The translations under genes and the position numbers were made by a program. The notes beneath the pieces were generated by a model. That model searched no databases. It saw only the letters and a list, made by a program, of their open reading frames with translations, and was not told where the DNA came from. Shown piece after piece: positions 58,583-64,000 of a DNA stretch of 64,000 bases (positions are counted from its first letter, which is position 1; every line of letters starts with the position of its first letter). Origin of the DNA: Serratia marcescens (GTDB taxonomy: Bacteria > Pseudomonadota > Gammaproteobacteria > Enterobacterales > Enterobacteriaceae). Where the stretch lies: assembly GCF_029846115.1 (NCBI RefSeq), contig NZ_JARVZZ010000001.1:4774001-4838000 (forward strand). Reading direction: 5' to 3'.

Positions 58583-59538
58583 TACGGCGATACCTTGAAA
58601 GAAATGCTGTCGGCGATGCGCTTGGCCGTAGCCGGCGGCAATTCGCCCACGATAGTGATTTCGTTGCCCGCTCGCACTTCGGTCTGAATGGTGCGGCGCC
58701 CCTGACGATAATACTGCTGCCCGGCTCCGCTGCCCGCCGGGCTGACGTTGACCGAGAAGCTGAACAGGCCGTCACTGTAGAGCCGGGATTCAACCGGCAC
58801 GGCGACGTTCGGCAATTTGCGGCGATTGCGCGCCACCTCGTCCACCCCGGCCGGCAACCAGCCGGTGCTCCAGCTGAGCTGGACGTTTTCTACCGCCGGC
58901 AGCGACAGCAGCGGCGGCAGGTTGGCTTTGAGCAGCCCCTGCATCGCGCCCTGCACGTCGGCGCCGACCGCGAAGGAGATCACCCGATATTGCTCCAGCG
59001 TTTCGCCGTCGCGATCGAGCAGATCCACCCGCAGCGGCAGCTTGGTGTCCTCGTCCATCCAGACGATGTAGCTGTAGCGGGAACCGTCGCGCGCCACCAC
59101 GCGCAGCACTTCACACGGCCGATCGGCGATGCGGGTGCTGCCCACGGAGATAAAGTCGTAGTACTTGGCCAGGCGGGTGAAATCGGCATAGACGATCGCC
59201 GGCAGCGCATCGACGATGTGATCGCCGGTGAGCGTGAACGGCTCCAGGCCAGGTTCGAAGTAGCTGATCCCGCCGCCGCGCTGCAACACTTCGCGGCGCG
59301 GGCCGTCCATATGCAACAGCTGGCCGAGCGGCACGTTGCCGATCACCGCATGGCGATAGCGCAACGACTCGATTCCCTGCTTGCTGATGCTGATGTAGGC
59401 GAGCTCGTAATTGAGAGAACGGCTGGCGCTGCTCATCTGTTGCAATAACGCCCCGGACGCAGTTGGCTGCGCCGGGGCGATGCTGGAATAGAGCAGGCTG
59501 CCCGTCAATAAACAAACGGAGAACCAGATTTGCTTCAT
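58582..59538 (-). CDS. rseB: RseB, periplasmic negative regulator of sigma-E
   Basis: A 318-residue periplasmic protein with a signal peptide (cleavage near APA, about residue 23). It binds the periplasmic part of RseA and protects it from DegS until LPS or envelope stress relieves it. It shows the lipoprotein-carrier-like N-terminal domain and a smaller C-terminal domain. The ATG overlaps the rseA stop by one base. Confidence 0.95.
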   Translation of the reverse strand: MKQIWFSVCLLTGSLLYSSIAPAQPTASGALLQQMSSASRSLNYELAYISISKQGIESLRYRHAVIGNVPLGQLLHMDGPRREVLQRGGGISYFEPGLEPFTLTGDHIVDALPAIVYADFTRLAKYYDFISVGSTRIADRPCEVLRVVARDGSRYSYIVWMDEDTKLPLRVDLLDRDGETLEQYRVISFAVGADVQGAMQGLLKANLPPLLSLPAVENVQLSWSTGWLPAGVDEVARNRRKLPNVAVPVESRLYSDGLFSFSVNVSPAGSGAGQQYYRQGRRTIQTEVRAGNEITIVGELPPATAKRIADSISFKVSP

Positions 59539-60191
59539 TACTGCTGTTGCGTTCCTAAAGACTGAGTTCCGGGAACCTGAATGGCAGCCTGTTGTGGGTT
59601 GCCTTGCTCAAGCTGCAGCTGATCCGAATGCAGGCGACGTTGCAGTTCATAGTCCTGCAGCATGGCGTTGATACGCTTGCGCTGTTCCTGCACCTGCTGC
59701 TGTTGGCCGCTGCCGGTAGAGAAACTGTCGGCAGGCACGCCCAGGCTGACCGGCGAGGCCTGGCCCATGATCGGCAGCGTGGTGAAGGCCGGCGATTCGG
59801 ACGCGTTCGATGGCGTAGCAGGCTGGTTATAGTGCTGTACGCCGACGATCACCGCCAGAGACACGCAGGCAGCCATACCGATTTGCGTAATCTGGCTCGC
59901 CCAAGGACGCACTTTGTCCCAGAACGGCATTTTCTGCCAGGTGTGAGGCTGCGGCTGAGATTCCTGAACGGCGGAAGGCACCAGCCGGGCGGGTTCTTTC
60001 TCAAGTGCAGCGGCTACGCGATCGGCGATGTCGAGATGCATCACTTGCCCGACATCACCTCGCAGTGTGTCACGTATCAGGTGATAGCTCTGCCAGCTTT
60101 GTTGAAGCGTTCGATCTTGCGACAGAGAACTCAACAGCTCGCTGTCGAACGATTCACCATCCATCAGAGCGGAAAGCTTTTCTTTCTGCAT
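59538..60191 (-). CDS. rseA: RseA, anti-sigma-E factor
   Basis: A 217-residue single-pass membrane protein. The cytoplasmic domain (1-100) binds RpoE (MQKEKLSALMDGE). The TM segment is about 101-118 (IGMAACVSLAVIVGVQ). The periplasmic part ends in a Gln-rich tail. Regulated proteolysis by DegS and RseP frees sigma-E. It follows rpoE by 30 bp. Confidence 0.96.
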   Translation of the reverse strand: MQKEKLSALMDGESFDSELLSSLSQDRTLQQSWQSYHLIRDTLRGDVGQVMHLDIADRVAAALEKEPARLVPSAVQESQPQPHTWQKMPFWDKVRPWASQITQIGMAACVSLAVIVGVQHYNQPATPSNASESPAFTTLPIMGQASPVSLGVPADSFSTGSGQQQQVQEQRKRINAMLQDYELQRRLHSDQLQLEQGNPQQAAIQVPGTQSLGTQQQ

Positions 60192-60221
60192 GCCTAAGTA
60201 CCCTTCCTGTGCCCGCCATTG

Positions 60222-60797
60222 CTAACGCTGGATCAGCGGTTGAACTTTATTATCGATAGCTTCCCGGGCGCGGAAAATACGCGAACGTACGGTTCCGACC
60301 GGGCAATCCATGATGGCGGCTATCTCTTCGTAGCTTAGACCATCCAACTCCCGCAGGGTAATCGCCATGCGAAGATCCTCAGGGAGAGACTCAATGGTAC
60401 GGAAAACTATCTGTCTCAACTCTTCTGACAACATTAAGTTCTCAGGGTTCGAAATTTCTTTCAGTGCGCCCGCACTTTCGTAATTTTCCGCATCGTTGGC
60501 GTCCACATCACTGGATGGCGGACGGCGCCCCTGAGCAACCAGATAATTCTTTGCCGTGTTCACGGCGATTCGATACAACCAGGTATAAAAAGCGCTGTCG
60601 CCACGGAACGATTCCAGTGCGCGATAGGCCTTGATAAACGACTCCTGCACCACATCGGGCACATCGCCCTGCGGCACATAGCGGGAAACGAGACTCGCCA
60701 CCTTATGCTGATAGCGCACTACCAGTAGGTTAAACGATTTCTGATCGCCCTTTTGGACCCGCTCGACCAGAACTTGATCCGTTAACTGCTCGCTCAT
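60222..60797 (-). CDS. rpoE: RNA polymerase sigma-E factor
   Basis: A 191-residue ECF sigma factor for envelope stress, identical in length to E. coli RpoE. Region 2 contains FIKAYRALESFRGDSAFYTWLYRIA and region 4 MAITLRELDGLSYEEIAAIMDCPVGTVRSRI (key parts only). The ATG at 60797 overlaps the stop of a 19-codon upstream ORF (ATGA). A sigma-E promoter upstream indicates autoregulation. An in-frame ATG at 60857 could in principle add 20 residues. Confidence 0.97.
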   Translation of the reverse strand: MSEQLTDQVLVERVQKGDQKSFNLLVVRYQHKVASLVSRYVPQGDVPDVVQESFIKAYRALESFRGDSAFYTWLYRIAVNTAKNYLVAQGRRPPSSDVDANDAENYESAGALKEISNPENLMLSEELRQIVFRTIESLPEDLRMAITLRELDGLSYEEIAAIMDCPVGTVRSRIFRAREAIDNKVQPLIQR

Positions 60798-60853
60798 CCG
60801 AGGTAAACTCTCCCCAAATCCGTCTCCACGCGTAAAATTGTACTGCCAGCCAT
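60794..60853 (-). CDS. 19-codon upstream ORF overlapping rpoE (RseD-like leader peptide)
   Basis: ATG at 60853 encodes MAGSTILRVETDLGRVYLG and ends in a TGA that overlaps the rpoE ATG as ATGA. AGGA precedes it by 9 bases. In E. coli a leader ORF (rseD) coupled to rpoE is known; this is shorter but ends in the same way. Translation is not proven, and a competing in-frame ATG for rpoE lies 4 bases upstream. Confidence 0.45.
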   Translation of the reverse strand: MAGSTILRVETDLGRVYLG

Positions 60854-60880
60854 ACATTATTTTCCTGAGCAAGCACTCGC

Positions 60881-60908
60881 TTGGAGTTCATATAGAACAC
60901 GAAGTTCC
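60881..60908 (-). promoter_or_regulatory. Sigma-E promoter of the rpoE operon
   Basis: On the minus strand GGAACTT (60908-60902), a 16-bp spacer and TCCAA (60885-60881) fit the sigma-E consensus GGAACTT-N16-TCnnA. It predicts positive autoregulation of rpoE-rseABC. Confidence 0.85.
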
Positions 60909-61011
60909 ATATCGCCATTGTTTTTTCTGTTGATGTCGCCCTATCCGTGGCTTTTGCCCGGACAGTTAGGCTAACATGAAATTCACTCTTCTTCTGCACA
61001 CATCATACGTT

Positions 61012-62613
61012 ATGCAACCATCATCTGAACATGTTAGCGATGTACTGATCGTCGGCAGCGGCGCTGCGGGCCTGTCACTGGCGCTGCGCCTGGCGCAGCA
61101 TTGCAAGGTTACCGTTCTCAGCAAGGGGCCGCTCAGCGAGGGCGCCACCTTTTACGCCCAGGGCGGGATCGCCGCGGTGTTCGATGAGACGGACAGCATT
61201 GCCTCACACGTTGATGACACTTTGATTGCCGGCGCCGGCCTGTGCGACAAAGAGGCCGTCGAATTCATCGCCGGCAACGCGCGCCACTGCGTGCAGTGGC
61301 TGATCGATCAGGGCGTGCTGTTCGACACCGAGGTCAACGCACAGGGCGAGGAGCATTATCACCTCACGCGCGAAGGTGGCCACAGCCATCGCCGCATCCT
61401 GCACGCCGCGGATGCTACCGGTAAGGAAGTAGAGACCACGCTGGTGGGGAAAGCAAGCGCTCACCCCAATATTTGCGTGATGGAGCGCCGCAACGCGGTT
61501 GACCTTATTACCTCGAACAAAATCGGCCTGCCGGGCACCCGCCGAGTGGTGGGCGCTTACGTCTGGAACCGCGAGCTGGAGCGGGTGGAAACCTATCGCG
61601 CCAAAACGGTGGTGCTGGCGACCGGCGGCGCGGCCAAGGTATACCAATACACCACCAACCCGGACATCTCCTCCGGCGACGGCATCGCCATGGCCTGGCG
61701 CGCCGGCTGCCGGGTCGCCAACCTGGAGTTCAACCAGTTCCACCCGACCTGCCTGTTCCATCCGCAGGCGCGCAACTTCCTGCTGACCGAAGCGCTGCGC
61801 GGTGAAGGGGCATACCTGAAACGCCCGGACGGCAGCCGCTTTATGCCCGATTTTGACCCGCGCGGCGAATTGGCTCCGCGCGATATCGTCGCCCGCGCCA
61901 TCGACCATGAAATGAAGCGCCTGGGCGCCGACTGCATGTACCTGGACATCAGCCACAAGCCGGCGGAGTTCATTACCCAGCACTTCCCGATGATCCACGA
62001 GAAGCTGCTGACGCTGGGCTTCGATCTGACCCGGCAGCCGATCCCCATCGTCCCGGCGGCGCACTACACCTGCGGCGGCGTGATGGTCGATCAGCACGGC
62101 CGCACCGATCTCGACGGGCTGTACGCCATCGGCGAGGTCAGCTATACCGGCCTGCACGGCGCCAACCGCATGGCGTCGAATTCGCTGCTGGAGTGCCTGG
62201 TGTACGGTTGGGCAGCGGCGGAAGACATTCTGCAGCGCCTGCCGTTCATTCAGCAGGCCAAACAGGTGCCGCACTGGGATGAAAGCCGGGTGGACGATGC
62301 GGACGAACGGGTGGTGATTCAGCACAACTGGCACGAGCTGCGGCTGTTCATGTGGGATTACGTCGGCATCGTGCGCACCACCAAGCGGCTGGAGCGCGCC
62401 CTGCGCCGCATCAACACGCTGCAGGTGGAAATCGACGAGTACTACGCTCACTTCCGCATCTCCAACAACCTGCTGGAGCTGCGCAATCTGGTGCAGGTGG
62501 CCGAGCTTATCGTGCGCAGCGCCATGGCGCGTAAAGAGAGCCGCGGCCTGCATTACACGCTGGACTATCCGGATCTGCTGCCGGAAGCGCTGCCGACCAT
62601 TTTGCAGCCTTAA
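61012..62613 (+). CDS. nadB: L-aspartate oxidase
   Basis: A 533-residue FAD enzyme that oxidises L-aspartate to iminoaspartate, the first step of de novo NAD synthesis. The FAD-binding [15 protein letters not shown] is near the N-terminus; [21 protein letters not shown] and the [13 protein letters not shown] active-site segment match the family. The start at 61012 aligns with E. coli. An in-frame ATG at 60976 has a somewhat better SD (TTAGG) and would add 12 residues. It is divergent from rpoE. Confidence 0.95.
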   Translation: MQPSSEHVSDVLIVGSGAAGLSLALRLAQHCKVTVLSKGPLSEGATFYAQGGIAAVFDETDSIASHVDDTLIAGAGLCDKEAVEFIAGNARHCVQWLIDQGVLFDTEVNAQGEEHYHLTREGGHSHRRILHAADATGKEVETTLVGKASAHPNICVMERRNAVDLITSNKIGLPGTRRVVGAYVWNRELERVETYRAKTVVLATGGAAKVYQYTTNPDISSGDGIAMAWRAGCRVANLEFNQFHPTCLFHPQARNFLLTEALRGEGAYLKRPDGSRFMPDFDPRGELAPRDIVARAIDHEMKRLGADCMYLDISHKPAEFITQHFPMIHEKLLTLGFDLTRQPIPIVPAAHYTCGGVMVDQHGRTDLDGLYAIGEVSYTGLHGANRMASNSLLECLVYGWAAAEDILQRLPFIQQAKQVPHWDESRVDDADERVVIQHNWHELRLFMWDYVGIVRTTKRLERALRRINTLQVEIDEYYAHFRISNNLLELRNLVQVAELIVRSAMARKESRGLHYTLDYPDLLPEALPTILQP

Positions 62614-62623
62614 ACTCTGCGAC

Positions 62624-62648
62624 AGGGCGCCTAATCGGCGCCCTTTTC
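62624..62648. terminator. Terminator between nadB and trmN6
   Basis: AGGGCGCC-TAATC-GGCGCCCT forms an 8-bp stem followed on the plus strand by TTTTC. It lies between convergent genes. Confidence 0.8.
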
Positions 62649-62651
62649 TTT

Positions 62652-63398
62652 TCAGTAGAACAGGTAGAAGTCGGTGATCAACCGGCGGAAATCGTCGGTG
62701 TAGCTGCCATCAGCCTGTTTGATCGCCAACGCCTGCTCCTGCAGCGGCATTTCCCGCCGCGTCAGCGCCAGCAGCACCCGGTGCAGCGGCGTATCGGCCC
62801 GATCGCTGACGTTCACTTTCACCGCCGTGTGCCAGCCGCTTTGCTGTGCCAGACGTTCGAATTCGGCGCCGATGTCGTGCGGCAGCACCACGCAGAACGT
62901 CCCCTGCGCCGCCAGCAGCTGTGCCGCACAGGCCAACAGCGCATCGTGCGTCAGGGTTTCGGTATAACGCGCGTTGTGGCGCGCCTGGTCGCGGCAGGCC
63001 ACCGCCGGCTCGAAATAAGGCGGATTACTGACGATCAGATCATACTCAGCGGCATGCCGCTGCGCATAATGGTGAATATCCTGCGCATGCACGCGGATCC
63101 GCTGCGGCCACGGCGATTCCGCCGCATTTTCGCGCGCCTGGCCGGCGGCGGCTTCGTCCAGCTCCACCGCATCAATGGTCACTTCGTCGCCGCTGCGCTG
63201 CGCCAGCATCAGCGCGATCAGCCCGCTGCCGCTGCCGATGTCCAGCACCCGGCGCGCCTGCCCCAGCGGCGCCCAGGCGCCGAGCAGCACCCCGTCGGTG
63301 CCCACTTTCATGGCACAACGATCGTGGGCGACAAAGAATTGTTTAAAGGTAAAACCCCCGCGGCGCGGGGTAAAATCGGCTTTCGATCGCTTGCTCAC
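62652..63398 (-). CDS. TrmN6 (YfiC), tRNA1(Val) A37 N6-methyltransferase
   Basis: A SAM-dependent class I methyltransferase that modifies A37 of tRNA1-Val. The SAM-binding VLDIGSGSGLIALMLAQRS and the adenine-methylase motif SNPPYFEP are present. The frame is open to 63494 without a good SD. I prefer the GTG at 63398 (AGGTGG 5 to 6 bases before it), which yields 248 residues beginning SKRSKADFTPRRGGFTFKQ after the initiator, close to E. coli (245). The start remains uncertain. Confidence 0.9.
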   Translation of the reverse strand: MSKRSKADFTPRRGGFTFKQFFVAHDRCAMKVGTDGVLLGAWAPLGQARRVLDIGSGSGLIALMLAQRSGDEVTIDAVELDEAAAGQARENAAESPWPQRIRVHAQDIHHYAQRHAAEYDLIVSNPPYFEPAVACRDQARHNARYTETLTHDALLACAAQLLAAQGTFCVVLPHDIGAEFERLAQQSGWHTAVKVNVSDRADTPLHRVLLALTRREMPLQEQALAIKQADGSYTDDFRRLITDFYLFY

Positions 63399-63531
63399 AC
63401 TCACCACCTGACTATAAAACTGGCGTAGCATAAGGCAATCTGATCGACGGGAAAAGAGCGGCTTTCCGCTTAAATAGGTGAAGATCGCGGCCAACCCGTC
63501 TATAATCGGCGCCCCAAGTAGAGGTAGACCA

Positions 63532-64000
63532 TGACAGCAACCACTTTTTCCGAACTCGAACTCGATGACCGCCTGATCGACGCGCTGCGCGACAAAGGCT
63601 ACGATCGCCCCACCGCCATTCAGGCCGCTGCGATCCCGCCGGCGATGGACGGGCGCGACGTCTTAGGTTCGGCTCCGACCGGCACCGGCAAAACCGCCGC
63701 CTTCCTGCTGCCCGTGTTGCAGCACCTGCTGGACTTTCCACGCAAAAAATCCGGCCCGCCGCGCGTACTGATCCTGACGCCAACGCGTGAACTGGCGATG
63801 CAGGTCGCCGATCAGGCGCGTGAATTGGCTGCTCATACCTCGCTGGATATCGCCACCATCACCGGCGGCGTCGCTTACATGAACCACGCGGAAGTGTTCA
63901 GCGAAAACCAGGACGTGGTGGTCGCCACCACCGGCCGTTTGCTGCAATACATTAAAGAAGAGAACTTCGACTGCCGCGCGGTGGAAACCCTGATCCTCGA
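63532..64000 (+). CDS. srmB: SrmB, DEAD-box RNA helicase (C-terminus outside window)
   Basis: The first 156 codons of an RNA helicase involved in 50S assembly. The Q motif (GYDRPTAIQ), motif I APTGTGKT and motif Ia PTREL are visible; the DEAD motif lies beyond the edge. AGAGGTAG precedes the ATG and a TATAAT -10 lies at 63502-63507. It is divergent from trmN6, as in E. coli. Confidence 0.95.

Noticed and set aside
60730..60999. 89-codon minus-strand frame covering the rpoE leader
   Set aside because: It begins upstream of the sigma-E promoter and runs out of frame into rpoE; the 19-codon ORF ending in ATGA is the better candidate.

Overview
The window looks like chromosomal DNA of a Serratia species, most likely of the S. 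marcescens group. It is GC-rich enterobacterial sequence. Almost every conserved gene aligns closely with its E. coli counterpart in length and key residues, two ERIC repeats are present, and it carries a spermidine dehydrogenase gene of the kind known biochemically from S. marcescens. The species call is inference; no rRNA or tRNA gene was recognised. Genes run from rlmN (cut by the left edge) to srmB (cut by the right edge).

The backbone follows the E. coli 57-min region, from my memory of that map. In order: rlmN, ndk, sseB, pepB, the complete isc operon (iscRSUA-hscBA-fdx-iscX), trmJ, suhB, csiE/hcaT, glyA/hmp, glnB, the GlrR/QseG/GlrK system with the sRNA gene glmY, purL, mltF/tadA, pgpC, yfhL, acpS-pdxJ-recO-era-rnc-lepB-lepA, rseC-rseB-rseA-rpoE, nadB, trmN6 and srmB. 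Most transcription is leftward (minus strand).

Several gene sets interrupt this backbone. (1) A DUF1007/NicO pair (zevAB-like, probable zinc transport) lies between suhB and csiE, with a near-consensus Zur box. (2) A polyamine-catabolism block of about 11 kb (18650-29836) lies between hmp and glnB. It has a LysR regulator, two aminoaldehyde dehydrogenases, a YdcSTUV-type ABC importer, a Tat-exported spermidine dehydrogenase and a three-haem cytochrome c. (3) A glutamine-dependent nadE sits directly upstream of glnB (PII). (4) A MurNAc-6-P module (murQ-murP/murR) is fused to pgpC and followed by an AT-richer phosphoethanolamine-transferase-like gene. (5) A membrane protein of unknown function lies between lepA and rseC.

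Regulatory sites can be read directly: two adjacent type-1 IscR sites before iscR, an NsrR box on the hmp promoter, PurR boxes before purL and glyA, a boxA before suhB, a Zur-like box before zevAB, paired dyads between murQ and murR, a sigma-E promoter and short upstream ORF before rpoE, and a full sigma-54/GlrR/IHF control region before glmY. About 340 bp between glmY and glrK is not explained by any gene I recognise; it contains several GC-rich hairpins.

The most attractive less-described system is the polyamine block. Its layout suggests periplasmic oxidation of spermidine, with electrons passed to a dedicated cytochrome c, uptake of polyamine or its products by the ABC importer, and aldehyde oxidation in the cytoplasm.
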